A model generated the notes under the pieces. It made no database searches. It worked only from the letters and a program-made list of their open reading frames with translations, and was not told the DNA's origin. This document shows, in pieces, positions 32,309-40,749 of a stretch of DNA of 64,000 nt (position 1 is its first letter; each line of letters starts with the position of its first letter). The position numbers and the translations under genes were made by a program. Origin of the DNA: Streptomyces sp. AC1-42W (lineage in GTDB: Bacteria; Actinomycetota; Actinomycetes; Streptomycetales; Streptomycetaceae); contig NZ_QKWY01000003.1 of assembly GCF_003248355.1 (NCBI RefSeq), positions 124,001 to 188,000 on the forward strand, in the 5' to 3' direction.

Positions 32309-33862
32309 GTGACGAGCACTCTAGAGCCGCCGCGCAGCGACGAGGACAGCCGCCCGGCCGGCGGCGGACCGCAGCGGCATCTGCGCGTCGCCGTCGTCGG
32401 CAGCGGGTTCTCCGGCCTCGGCATGGCGATCCGGCTGTTGCAGAAGGGCGTGGACGACTTCCTCGTCTTCGAACGCGCCGACGAAGTGGGCGGCACCTGG
32501 CGGGACAACTCCTACCCGGGTGCTGCCTGCGACGTGATGTCGCACCTGTACTCGTTCTCGTTCGCGCAGAACCCGGAGTGGAAGTCCACGTTCGGCAAGC
32601 GCGACGAGCTGTACGCGTATCTGCGGGACACCGCCGACCGGTTCGGGGTGCGTCCGCACATCCGCTTCGGCCACGAACTGCTCGGGGCCCGCTGGGACGA
32701 GACGACCCGGCGCTGGCACATCGAGACCTCGCAGGGCGACTACACCGCGCAGGTCCTGGTGAGCGGCACCGGCTACCTCAGCGAGGCGGCGGTCCCCGAC
32801 ATCCCGGGCCTCTCCGACTTCACGGGCACCGTCTTCCACTCCTCCCGCTGGCGGCACGACCACGACCTGAGCGGACGCAACGTCGCCGTGATCGGCACCG
32901 GCGCCTCCGCCATCCAGTTCGTGCCGAAGATCCAGCCCGAGATAGGGCGGCTCGACCTCTACCAGCGGACCCCGCCGTGGATCGGCCCGAAGAACGACAA
33001 GGCGACGAGCCCGCTCCAGTCCAGGCTGCTGCGCGGGGTCCCCGGCTACCAGAACTTCCGGCGGAACTTCAACATGTGGGGCCGGGAGATCCTGGCCTTC
33101 GTGATGAAGCGGCCCAAGGTCGCCGGGAAGATGCAGAAGATGGCCAGCGACCATCTGAAGAAGTCGGTCACCGACGAGAAGCTGCGCGCGAAGCTCACCC
33201 CGGACTATGTGATGGCGTGCAAGCGCCTGCTGTTCTCCAACACCTGGTACCCGGCGATCCAGCAGCCCAACGTGGACCTGGTCACCGACGGCATCGCGAA
33301 GGTCACCGCCCACTCGATCGTCACCGCCGACGGGGCCGAGCGGGAGATCGACACGATCATCCTGGGCACCGGCTTCAAGGCCACGGACCGCCCGGTCGCC
33401 GGGCGGATCACCGGCCGCGGGGGCAGGTCGCTGCGCGAGGTGTGGCAGGAGGACGGGATGGCCGCGCACCGCGGCACCACCGTCGCCGGCTTCCCGAACC
33501 TGTTCCTGCTGCTCGGCCCGAACACCACCCTGGGGCACTCCTCGCAGGTCGTGATGATCGAGGCGCAGATCGGCTATGTGCTGGACGCGCTGAAGGTCAT
33601 GAACCAGAAGGGCCTGGCCTCGGTGGAGGTTCGAAAGACGGTCCAGGACGACTGGAACGAGCGGTTGCAGGCCCGCCTTGATGGCACCGTGTGGAACGCA
33701 GGCAACTGCAAGAGCTGGTACCTCGACGCACACGGGCGCAACCCGTCGATCTGGCCGACGTACACCTGGCGCTTCCGCCGCCAGACCAAGCACTTCACGC
33801 CCTCCGAGTACCAGCTCGCCACCCTCGCGGGCGCCGGCCTGCCGGCCCTGAACCACACGTAA
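32309..33862 (+). CDS. Baeyer-Villiger-type flavin monooxygenase
   Basis: This 517-residue protein has the FAD Rossmann GSGFSGLG (31-38), GGTWRDNSYPGAACDV and the NADPH Rossmann VIGTGASAIQFVPKI. The BVMO fingerprint FxGxxxHxxxW appears as FTGTVFHSSRW (171-181). It would insert oxygen next to a ketone, or hydroxylate, using NADPH and O2. In aromatic polyketide pathways such enzymes cleave rings to give lactones. The start is GTG, 9 bp after the methyltransferase stop. Confidence 0.88.
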   Translation: MTSTLEPPRSDEDSRPAGGGPQRHLRVAVVGSGFSGLGMAIRLLQKGVDDFLVFERADEVGGTWRDNSYPGAACDVMSHLYSFSFAQNPEWKSTFGKRDELYAYLRDTADRFGVRPHIRFGHELLGARWDETTRRWHIETSQGDYTAQVLVSGTGYLSEAAVPDIPGLSDFTGTVFHSSRWRHDHDLSGRNVAVIGTGASAIQFVPKIQPEIGRLDLYQRTPPWIGPKNDKATSPLQSRLLRGVPGYQNFRRNFNMWGREILAFVMKRPKVAGKMQKMASDHLKKSVTDEKLRAKLTPDYVMACKRLLFSNTWYPAIQQPNVDLVTDGIAKVTAHSIVTADGAEREIDTIILGTGFKATDRPVAGRITGRGGRSLREVWQEDGMAAHRGTTVAGFPNLFLLLGPNTTLGHSSQVVMIEAQIGYVLDALKVMNQKGLASVEVRKTVQDDWNERLQARLDGTVWNAGNCKSWYLDAHGRNPSIWPTYTWRFRRQTKHFTPSEYQLATLAGAGLPALNHT

Positions 33863-33881
33863 TGGACGGGAGACAGACCGA

Positions 33882-35375
33882 ATGAGAACCAGCAGCACCC
33901 CCATCACGCGGCGCAGCATCCTCGGGGGCTTGGCGGCCGCCACGGTCGTCGGCTGGAGCACTTCGCACCAGGCGTGGGCACGTGAGTCGGACTCCTTCGC
34001 CCATACGGCGGCGAGCCTGCCGGCACTCGACGGCACGCTGGAGACCTCGGCGGGTGTCACCTCCACGTTCAACCACGACTTCGGCCACATGGTGACCGGC
34101 GCGTGCTGGGCGGTGCTGCGTCCCGGCTCGGTGCGGGACATCGTCAAGATGGTCGACTACGCCCGGGCCCACCGGCTGAAGATCGCGATGAACGGCCGCG
34201 GCGGGCAGAACGGCGACGAGGAGTCGCACTCCTGCTACGGGCAGGCGCAGGTCCCGCAGGGCGGCATCGCGATCGACGCGCGCGGTCTGACGAAGATCGT
34301 CCGCATCGGCTCCTCGTCCGCCGTGGTGGAGGCCGGTGTCACCTGGGCGCAGCTCACCGACGCCGCCCTCGCCCGGGGCCTGACCCCGCCGGCGCTCACC
34401 GACTATCTGCACCTGTCGATAGGCGGCACGCTCAGCGTCGGCGGCATCGGCTCCACCGTGGCGCGTTACGGGCTCCAGATCGACACCGTGAAGTCGCTGG
34501 ACATCGTCACCGGCAACGGCGACCTGATCACGGCCAGCCCGCACTGCCACGCCGCTCTGTTCAACACGGCGCTCGGCAGCGGCGGCCAGGTCGGCATCAT
34601 CGTGCGCGCCGAGGTCGCCCTGATCCCGGCACCGCCGAAGATGACCGTCTTCACCCTCTACTACAACGACGTGTCCGCGTTCCTCGCCGACTCCGAGAAG
34701 CTCATGGCCGAGAAGCGGTTCGAGGGCCAGGTCGGCGAGATCGCCCGCACCCCGGACGACTCCGGCTGGTGGTACAAGCTGGAGGGCCAGGCGTACTGGC
34801 GGGGCGGCACCGCGCCCGACCGCACCGCGCTGCTCACCGGTCTGCACGACGAGCGGGCGTCCGCGACGATCGAGGACCTGCCCTTCCGCGAGGCCGTTTT
34901 CCGTACCGACGGCGACGAGGCGTGGCTCAAGGAAAACGACTTCTGGGGCCAGCCCAAGCCGTGGCTGAGCCTGTTCGTCCCGGCCTCGAAGGCGAAGGCG
35001 TTCGCGGACCTGCTGACGGCCGAGCTGAACGGCGACGACCTGGGCGCGGGCTTCCTGCTCTACTACCCGTACCCGACGTCGAAGGTGACCCGCCCGCTGG
35101 CGGTGCAGCCTTCCGAGCCGACCGCGTATCTGTGCGACGTGCTCCGCTTCCCCGCCCCGGGTGCGGACATCGACCGGATGCTGGACCAGAACCGCCGCCT
35201 GTACGACAAGGCGGTCGCGCTGGGCGCCAAGCGGTATCTGGTGGGCGCGATCCCGGACATGACCCCGGCGGACTGGCGGGCCCACTTCGGCCGGCGCTGG
35301 AGGCTCCTCGTCGCGGCGAAGCGCTACTACGACCCCGCGGGCATCCTCACCCCCGGTCAGGGCTTCTTCGGCTGA
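33882..35375 (+). CDS. Tat-exported FAD-linked oxidase (BBE/cytokinin-oxidase type)
   Basis: This 497-residue protein has a twin-arginine signal (MRTSSTPITRRSILGGLAAA, Ala-rich h-region, cleavage near AWA). It then has an FAD_binding_4 domain (PGSVRDIVKMVDYA, MNGRGGQNGDEESHS, GGTLSVGGIGSTVARYG) and a cytokinin-dehydrogenase-like C-terminal domain. There is no HxxxC double flavin linkage like BBE; the His/Gly region GGQNGDEESHS is unusual. It probably oxidises an alcohol or hydroquinone outside the membrane, as a late step. It follows the BVMO by 19 bp. Confidence 0.8.
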   Translation: MRTSSTPITRRSILGGLAAATVVGWSTSHQAWARESDSFAHTAASLPALDGTLETSAGVTSTFNHDFGHMVTGACWAVLRPGSVRDIVKMVDYARAHRLKIAMNGRGGQNGDEESHSCYGQAQVPQGGIAIDARGLTKIVRIGSSSAVVEAGVTWAQLTDAALARGLTPPALTDYLHLSIGGTLSVGGIGSTVARYGLQIDTVKSLDIVTGNGDLITASPHCHAALFNTALGSGGQVGIIVRAEVALIPAPPKMTVFTLYYNDVSAFLADSEKLMAEKRFEGQVGEIARTPDDSGWWYKLEGQAYWRGGTAPDRTALLTGLHDERASATIEDLPFREAVFRTDGDEAWLKENDFWGQPKPWLSLFVPASKAKAFADLLTAELNGDDLGAGFLLYYPYPTSKVTRPLAVQPSEPTAYLCDVLRFPAPGADIDRMLDQNRRLYDKAVALGAKRYLVGAIPDMTPADWRAHFGRRWRLLVAAKRYYDPAGILTPGQGFFG

Positions 35376-35446
35376 TCCGGGACGCCCGGGCCCCGGCCGG
35401 CGAGACCCAGACCGCCACCCGGAACACCCCGACAGGAGAAATCGGC

Positions 35447-35977
35447 ATGACAGTTTACGACTTGATCGACGAGGCGATCGTGGACGCTCCGCCGGAGGCG
35501 GTGTGGGAGGCGCTGATCGCCGAGTTCCGCGGCGCCGGCCGCTGGTGGGTGCCGGCCAACACCTTCGCCACCGTGTCCGGTTCGCCGGACGAGGTGGGCG
35601 GCGAGGTCGCGGTCACGGTGCACACCAAGGGCGTCGACAAGGGCGGCCCGAAGCTGCGGTTCACCGCGCGCACCCGGGCCGTCGAGCCCCGGCGGCTGCT
35701 GTCGGTCGACTATGTGTCCGGGGTGTTCCGGGGCACCAGCGACTTCTACGTCGAACCGCTCGACGGGGGCCGTACCAAGGTCGGCATGCACTTCGTGGGC
35801 CGGCCGAACGGCTTCCTGAAGGTCCTCGCGAAGGTCGCCGACATCGGCGCGGAGCACTCCACCGCCACCAGCGAGGCGTTCGTCCGGCTCGGGCGGATTC
35901 TCGCGGCGGAGAGCGCTCCGGCTGTACGGTCCGGTGCGGCGGCGGAGATCCGGAAGTTGGAGGGCAGTACCCGATGA
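35447..35977 (+). CDS. SRPBCC/polyketide-cyclase-like protein
   Basis: This 176-residue START-like (Bet v1 fold) domain has an N-terminal DEAIVDAPPEAVWEALIAEF strand-helix and a C-terminal helix (NGFLKVLAKVADIGAEHS). Such folds bind hydrophobic ligands and include polyketide cyclases and ligand-binding proteins. Only one domain is present, unlike the aromatase at 52490. It overlaps the hydrolase gene by 4 bp and lies in the tailoring operon. It may bind or cyclise the oxidised intermediate. Confidence 0.7.
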   Translation: MTVYDLIDEAIVDAPPEAVWEALIAEFRGAGRWWVPANTFATVSGSPDEVGGEVAVTVHTKGVDKGGPKLRFTARTRAVEPRRLLSVDYVSGVFRGTSDFYVEPLDGGRTKVGMHFVGRPNGFLKVLAKVADIGAEHSTATSEAFVRLGRILAAESAPAVRSGAAAEIRKLEGSTR

Positions 35978-36822
35978 CGACGGTGGCCGCCGCACCGGCG
36001 ACCGAGACGCAGGTGCGCACCGACGACGGGGCCCGCCTGGCGGTGTCCGTCCTGCCGCCGCTCACGCCCCCGACCGGCATGACCGTGGTGCTGGTCCACG
36101 GCTGGGGCGCGTCGCGCCGGGTGTGGAGCACGGTGGCCGACCGGCTGATCCGCCTCGGGCACCGCGTCGTCTCCTACGACCTCCGGGGCCACGGCGCCTC
36201 CTCGCAGGGCGCCGAGCCCTTCGGGATCACCCGGCTCGGGGCGGACCTGGCCGCGGTCCTCGCCCATGTGGAGGCGCCGGACGCCGTCGTCGTCGGGCAC
36301 TCCGGGGGCGGGTTCGCCGCCCTGTCGTACGCCGCGTCGGAGGACCGAAACGCCGGCGCGCTCAGCGGCCTGGTGCTGCTGGCCACGGCGGCGCACGACC
36401 AGGAGACCCCGGACAGCGAGGTCCGCATGATGGGCAGCGCGCTCTTTCAGCGGGCCGTCTCCCGGCCGGCCCTGGGCCGCAGGCTCCTCGGCCAGAACAT
36501 GCTCGGCCCGAAGCCGGACCGGCGGCTGAGCGAGGTGAACCGCCAGATGTTCGCCGCGGCCGGCCCCGCGATGCGCGCGGAGGCGTTCCGTTCCTCCCGG
36601 GGCATGGACCTGCGCGAGGCCCTGGTATCGGTGACCGTCCCGGCGGTGGTCCTCGCGGGCACCGCCGACAAGGTGATCGCCCCGAATCTCGGCCGCGTCG
36701 TCGCGGAGGCCCTGCCCCGGGCCCGCTTCGAGGAGGTTCCGGACGCGGGGCACATGCTGCCCCTGGAGGCACCGCAGACGGTGGTGGGCGCGGTCAGTGA
36801 GCTGACGCGCGATCACGGATAG
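35974..36822 (+). CDS. Alpha/beta hydrolase
   Basis: This 282-residue cytosolic enzyme has VVLVHGWGASRRVW (oxyanion HGW), the nucleophile elbow GHSGGG (about 107-112), an acid in LAGTADKVI (Asp near 230) and the His in DAGHMLPLE (about 260). It is like haloperoxidase/epoxide-hydrolase-type proteins; with no cap-domain Tyr pair visible it is more likely an esterase or lactonase. It ends the methyltransferase-BVMO-oxidase operon, where it may hydrolyse the ester or lactone produced by the BVMO. Confidence 0.8.
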   Translation: MTTVAAAPATETQVRTDDGARLAVSVLPPLTPPTGMTVVLVHGWGASRRVWSTVADRLIRLGHRVVSYDLRGHGASSQGAEPFGITRLGADLAAVLAHVEAPDAVVVGHSGGGFAALSYAASEDRNAGALSGLVLLATAAHDQETPDSEVRMMGSALFQRAVSRPALGRRLLGQNMLGPKPDRRLSEVNRQMFAAAGPAMRAEAFRSSRGMDLREALVSVTVPAVVLAGTADKVIAPNLGRVVAEALPRARFEEVPDAGHMLPLEAPQTVVGAVSELTRDHG

Positions 36823-36842
36823 CTCCGCGACGCGTGCGTACG

Positions 36843-36881
36843 GAAGGGCGGCCGGTCCCGGGCGGGGGCCGGCCGCCCTTC
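36843..36881. terminator. Bidirectional terminator hairpin
   Basis: GAAGGGCGGCCGG / CCGGCCGCCCTTC is a perfect 13-bp stem with a 13-nt loop between the convergent hydrolase and DUF1772 genes. Confidence 0.75.
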
Positions 36882-36911
36882 TGTGTGCGCAGGCGGGCCG
36901 AAAACGGTGGC

Positions 36912-37439
36912 TCAGGCCCGCGCCCGCAGCGTGAGCGCCCGCCCCAGGCACGCGAGGGCCGCCGTGCAGGCCAGGGTGCGGGCGGCGTTGGCCGGGGTCC
37001 AGGCGCCTCGGAAACGGTCGCGGATCGCGGTGAGCTCGGGGCCCGACGCCTCCGCGGTCAGGCGGGCGAGCCGGCGGTTGAGGGGGATGTTGACCTTCAT
37101 CGTGACGGCGACGGCCGCCGAGTAGAGGGCGAGGGCGGCCCAGGTCCAGCGGGCGGCGCGGGTGTGGCCCAGGCGGCGGAGGGAGATGCCGGAGATTCCG
37201 GTGGCGAGGAACGCGCCGAAGAAGACGAGGCCGAAGAAGCCGTTCTCGATGGCGTCGTTGATGTGGCCCATGGCGCTCGCGAAGGCCGCGTCGTCGGTGC
37301 GGTCGAGCCCGGGCATGACGGAGACGTCGAACGCGAAGTACAGCCCCGCGCTCAGCCCCATGGCGATGGTGGCCGCGTACAGGGAGGCTTCGGTGCGTCC
37401 GCCCTGCCCGGCCGGGAGGGAGGTGGTCGGCGCGGTCAT
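36912..37439 (-). CDS. DUF1772 membrane protein, third copy
   Basis: This 175-residue protein has the same landmarks as the copies at 11791 and 12346: MGLSAGLYFAFDVSVMPGL (27-45), MKVNIPLNRRLARL, and FRGAWTPANAARTLAC, with four hydrophobic segments. It overlaps the hemerythrin-like gene by 4 bp, so the two are made together. Some DUF1772 proteins are anthrone oxygenases. Its place inside an aromatic polyketide cluster makes this the best candidate of the three for quinone formation. Confidence 0.75.
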   Translation of the reverse strand: MTAPTTSLPAGQGGRTEASLYAATIAMGLSAGLYFAFDVSVMPGLDRTDDAAFASAMGHINDAIENGFFGLVFFGAFLATGISGISLRRLGHTRAARWTWAALALYSAAVAVTMKVNIPLNRRLARLTAEASGPELTAIRDRFRGAWTPANAARTLACTAALACLGRALTLRARA

Positions 37440-38113
37440 GGCTTCTCCTCGGGGCGCGATGCGGTGCGCAGTACGGGGGCGAGCAGGCGTTCGTAGCGGC
37501 GGCGCAGCACCGTCCGGCCGAGCAGCCGTACCGGTGGCGGAATGGTGACGGTGACGTGGGCCACGGAGGCCGGGTCCGCCCCGTCGAACATCCAGGGCTG
37601 GAGGCGGGAGAGCACGCCGGGCGGCGCGGTCCGCAGCAACCGCCGTTCCACGGACGCGTACCGCGCGGCGCCGAGCGCGGCGAAGGCGGGGAAGGCGATG
37701 CGCTCCTCGGCGGCGAGGTGGTCGCGCAGGACGGCGGCGAAGGCGTCGGCCGCGGGGCGCAGCGCCCCGTGGCCGGCGCCCGGGCGGAGCGCGGCGCCGA
37801 CGGCGTCCATCGCCGCGTCGAGGCGTTGGTGGTCGCCGTCGATGGCGTCGGCCGCCTGGGCGAAGCCGGGGACGGCGCGCCGGAGTTCGGGCCAGAGGAC
37901 GGCGTCCTCGCTGTGGTGGTGCCAGTCGATCACCTCGCGCAGGCTGTGCCACCAGGTGACCGTCCCGCCGGTGCGGGCGCCGGGCCCGAAGCGTGCGACG
38001 GCCACGAGGCGGGCGGCGTCGCGGCGCATCGCGAGGTGCATCAGGGCGAATCCGTGCAAGTGCCCTGGCAGCGACGGAAGGTGTTCGCTCGTCATCGGTT
38101 CGGTAGCGGTCAT
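37436..38113 (-). CDS. Hemerythrin-like HHE domain protein
   Basis: This 225-residue helical protein has His/Glu at hemerythrin-type spacings: HGFALMHLAMRRDAARL (about 19-35), EVIDWHHHSEDAVLWPEL (about 60-77), GDHQRLDAAMD and RDHLAAEERIAFPAF (about 130-144). Such domains bind a di-iron centre for O2 or redox sensing. The C-terminal ~70 residues carry a membrane-proximal, Arg-rich tail. Coupled to a DUF1772 protein by a 4-bp overlap, it may supply or guard oxygen or redox state for that enzyme. This is inference. Confidence 0.72.
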   Translation of the reverse strand: MTATEPMTSEHLPSLPGHLHGFALMHLAMRRDAARLVAVARFGPGARTGGTVTWWHSLREVIDWHHHSEDAVLWPELRRAVPGFAQAADAIDGDHQRLDAAMDAVGAALRPGAGHGALRPAADAFAAVLRDHLAAEERIAFPAFAALGAARYASVERRLLRTAPPGVLSRLQPWMFDGADPASVAHVTVTIPPPVRLLGRTVLRRRYERLLAPVLRTASRPEEKP

Positions 38114-38149
38114 GGGTGCGGCCTCCTCACGCGAGGGGGTACGGGGACA

Positions 38150-38184
38150 GGGACGGGCGGCCGCACACGGCGGCCGCCCGTCCC
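38150..38184 (-). terminator. Terminator hairpin after the NmrA-like gene
   Basis: GGGACGGGCGGCCG / CGGCCGCCCGTCCC is a 14-bp perfect stem with a 7-nt loop. It lies just after the stop of the minus-strand NmrA-like gene at 38201 and upstream of the hemerythrin-like gene. Confidence 0.7.
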
Positions 38185-38200
38185 ACGGGTCCCGTGTCGG

Positions 38201-39010
38201 TCAGGCGTTCCAGACGCCGCCGGCGGCGGCGTCCCGGGCGAAGTCGGCGAAGTCCTTCGGCTTGCGGCCGGTGGCCTCCTCGACGCCGTGCACGAGGTGG
38301 GCGTTACGGCCGTCGAGGATCAGCCCGAACAGGTCGGCGAACTCGACGGGGAGCCCGTTCTCCGCAAGGGCCTGGCGGTACTCGTCCACGCTCACGGGGA
38401 TGTACGTGATGGTGCGGCCGGTCGCCTTGCCCAGCTCCTGGGCGATGTCGCCGAAGCTGAGCAGGCGCGGGCCGGACAGCTCGTACGTCTTGCCGATGTG
38501 CTTGTCGTCGGTGAGCGCGGCGACGGCCACGTCCGCGATGTCGTCGGCGTCCACGAAGGGCTCCACCGCGTCCCCGGTCGGCAGGACGATCTCGCCGGCC
38601 ATGACCAGGTCGTGGAAGAAGCTCTCGCTGAAGTTCTGGTTGAACCAGCTGGCGCGGACGACGGTCCAGTCCGCGCCGGACTCCTTCACCTTGTCCTCGC
38701 TGACGACCGCGCCCTCCTCTCCGCGCCCGGACAGCAGCACCAGGCGGCGCGCTCCCTTGGCGACGGCGGCCTTCGCGAACGCGCCGACGGTCTCGGCGGC
38801 TCCCGGGAAGGCGAGGTCGGGGTAGTAGGTGATGTAGACGGCGCTCACCCCGTCGAGGGCGGCGTCCCAGGTCGCGGGGTCCTCCCAGACGAAGGGGGGC
38901 GTGCCGGAGCGCGATCCGATGCGTACGGGGAGCCCTTTGGCGGACAGCCGATCGGCGACCCGCCGCCCGGTTTTGCCCGTGCCGCCGATCACAAGGGTCG
39001 TGTTCGTCAT
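38201..39010 (-). CDS. NmrA-like NAD(P)H-binding protein
   Basis: This 269-residue atypical SDR has LVIGGTGKTGRRVADRL (nucleotide loop GGTGKTG, residues 8-14), a VVRASWFNQNF segment and a VEPFVDADDIADVAV stretch typical of NmrA/NAD(P)-dependent quinone oxidoreductase-like proteins. These bind NADP(H) and act as quinone reductases or redox sensors. The start at 39010 is chosen because the Rossmann fold begins there; the frame runs on upstream through repeats. It may be unrelated to the cluster, although a quinone-reducing role would fit. Confidence 0.72.
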   Translation of the reverse strand: MTNTTLVIGGTGKTGRRVADRLSAKGLPVRIGSRSGTPPFVWEDPATWDAALDGVSAVYITYYPDLAFPGAAETVGAFAKAAVAKGARRLVLLSGRGEEGAVVSEDKVKESGADWTVVRASWFNQNFSESFFHDLVMAGEIVLPTGDAVEPFVDADDIADVAVAALTDDKHIGKTYELSGPRLLSFGDIAQELGKATGRTITYIPVSVDEYRQALAENGLPVEFADLFGLILDGRNAHLVHGVEEATGRKPKDFADFARDAAAGGVWNA

Positions 39011-39048
39011 GTTCGTCCCGTCTGTCGTGGCCTGCGTGGTGGTGTGGT

Positions 39049-39081
39049 GCGCGTCGTTCTCGTGACGCGCGTCGTTCTCGT
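39049..39081. repeat. 15-bp tandem direct repeat upstream of NmrA-like gene
   Basis: GCGCGTCGTTCTCGT occurs at 39049-39063 and again at 39067-39081, period 18 bp, 39-71 nt upstream of the NmrA-like start. It could be a two-site operator for a redox regulator such as HxlR. I see no other structure in the 287-bp gap up to the ahcY stop. Confidence 0.5.
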
Positions 39082-39297
39082 ATGAGGGAGTGGGCGCGTG
39101 CGGAGGGAAGTGGGGTCCGCACGGTGGCGGCGGTGGCGGCGCTCTCCGGTGAGGGGGGATGGCTGCGGAAGGACCGTCGGGTACGGCCTTCATCCGCAGC
39201 GTAGGCAGCCCCTCGCCGCACGAGCCACGTCACCGGGCCTCGGCTCTAGCGGTTCTCCAGGGGGTCTCTGGGCGATCACCTCGTACGACTGCGGGGG

Positions 39298-40749
39298 TCA
39301 GTAGCGGTAGTGGTCGGGCTTGTACGGGCCGTCGACCTCGACTCCGATGTACGCGGCCTGCTCGGGGCGGAGGGTCGTGAGCTTGACGCCGAGGGCGTCG
39401 AGGTGGAGGCGGGCGACCTTCTCGTCCAGGTGCTTGGGCAGCACGTAGACGTCGGTCGGGTACTCCTCGGGCTTCGTGAACAGCTCGATCTGCGCCAGCG
39501 TCTGGTCCGCGAACGAGTTGGACATGACGAAGGACGGGTGGCCGGTCGCGTTGCCCAGGTTCAACAGGCGGCCCTCGGACAGGACGATGAGGACCTTGCC
39601 GTCGGGGAACGTCCAGGTGTGCACCTGCGGCTTCACCTCGTCCTTGACAATGCCCTCAATGCCCGCCAGACCGGCCATGTCGATCTCGTTGTCGAAGTGA
39701 CCGATGTTCCCGACAATCGCCTGATGCTTCATCCTGGCCATGTCCGAAGCCATGATGATGTCCTTGTTGCCCGTCGTCGTGACGAAGATGTCCGCCTGCT
39801 CCACCACGTCATCGAGGGTCGCGACCTGGTAGCCGTCCATCGCCGCCTGCAACGCGCAGATCGGGTCGATCTCGGTGATGATCACCCGGGCACCCTGGCC
39901 GCGCAGCGACTCCGCGCAGCCCTTGCCCACATCGCCGTAACCGCACACCACGGCGGTCTTCCCGCCGATCAGGACGTCCGTGGCACGGTTGATGCCGTCG
40001 ATCAGCGAGTGGCGGCAGCCGTACTTGTTGTCGAACTTCGACTTCGTCACCGCGTCGTTCACATTGATCGCGGGAAACAGGAGGGTGCCCTCGCGGTGCA
40101 TCTCGTACAGGCGGTGCACACCCGTCGTGGTCTCCTCCGTCACACCACGGATCTCCGAGGCCAGCTGCGTCCACTTCTGCGGGGACTCACCCAGCGTGCG
40201 GTTCAACAGCGTCAGGATCTGCGCGAACTCCTCACTGTCCGCCGTCGCCGGGTCCGGAGCCGCACCCGCCTTCTCGAACTCGACCCCCTTGTGCACCAGG
40301 AGCGTGGCGTCACCACCGTCGTCCAGGATCATGTTCGGACCACCGGTCGGCGTGTTCGGCCAGGTCAACGCCTGCTCCGTGCACCACCAGTACTCCTCCA
40401 GCGACTCACCCTTCCAAGCAAACACCGGCACACCCGCCGGCGCCTCGGGAGTGCCATTCGGACCGACCGCAATAGCAGCCGCCGCGTGATCCTGGGTCGA
40501 GAAGATGTTGCAGGACGCCCAACGCACCTCGGCGCCAAGAGCGACCAGCGTCTCGATCAGCACCGCCGTCTGCACAGTCATGTGCAACGAGCCGGTGATC
40601 CGGGCACCCGCCAGCGGCTGCGCGGCGGCGTACTCCCTACGAATCGACATCAGACCGGGCATCTCGTGCTCGGCCAAAGTGATCTCCTTCCGCCCGAAAG
40701 CGGCAAGAGAAAGATCGGCGACCTTGTAATCGAAGGTCTCAACTGGCAT
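39298..40749 (-). CDS. ahcY: S-adenosylhomocysteine hydrolase
   Basis: This full-length 483-residue enzyme splits SAH, the inhibitory product of methyl transfer, to homocysteine and adenosine. The start VETFDYKVADLSLAAFGRKE, the NAD-binding GYGDVGKGCAESLRGQGARV region and the closing DGPYKPDHYRY tail are all present. It is the last gene of the metK-pfkB-metH-metF-ahcY operon and overlaps metF by 11 bp. It lies within a biosynthetic cluster, which suggests a dedicated copy for high methylation flux. Whether a second housekeeping copy exists cannot be seen here. Confidence 0.95.
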   Translation of the reverse strand: MPVETFDYKVADLSLAAFGRKEITLAEHEMPGLMSIRREYAAAQPLAGARITGSLHMTVQTAVLIETLVALGAEVRWASCNIFSTQDHAAAAIAVGPNGTPEAPAGVPVFAWKGESLEEYWWCTEQALTWPNTPTGGPNMILDDGGDATLLVHKGVEFEKAGAAPDPATADSEEFAQILTLLNRTLGESPQKWTQLASEIRGVTEETTTGVHRLYEMHREGTLLFPAINVNDAVTKSKFDNKYGCRHSLIDGINRATDVLIGGKTAVVCGYGDVGKGCAESLRGQGARVIITEIDPICALQAAMDGYQVATLDDVVEQADIFVTTTGNKDIIMASDMARMKHQAIVGNIGHFDNEIDMAGLAGIEGIVKDEVKPQVHTWTFPDGKVLIVLSEGRLLNLGNATGHPSFVMSNSFADQTLAQIELFTKPEEYPTDVYVLPKHLDEKVARLHLDALGVKLTTLRPEQAAYIGVEVDGPYKPDHYRY

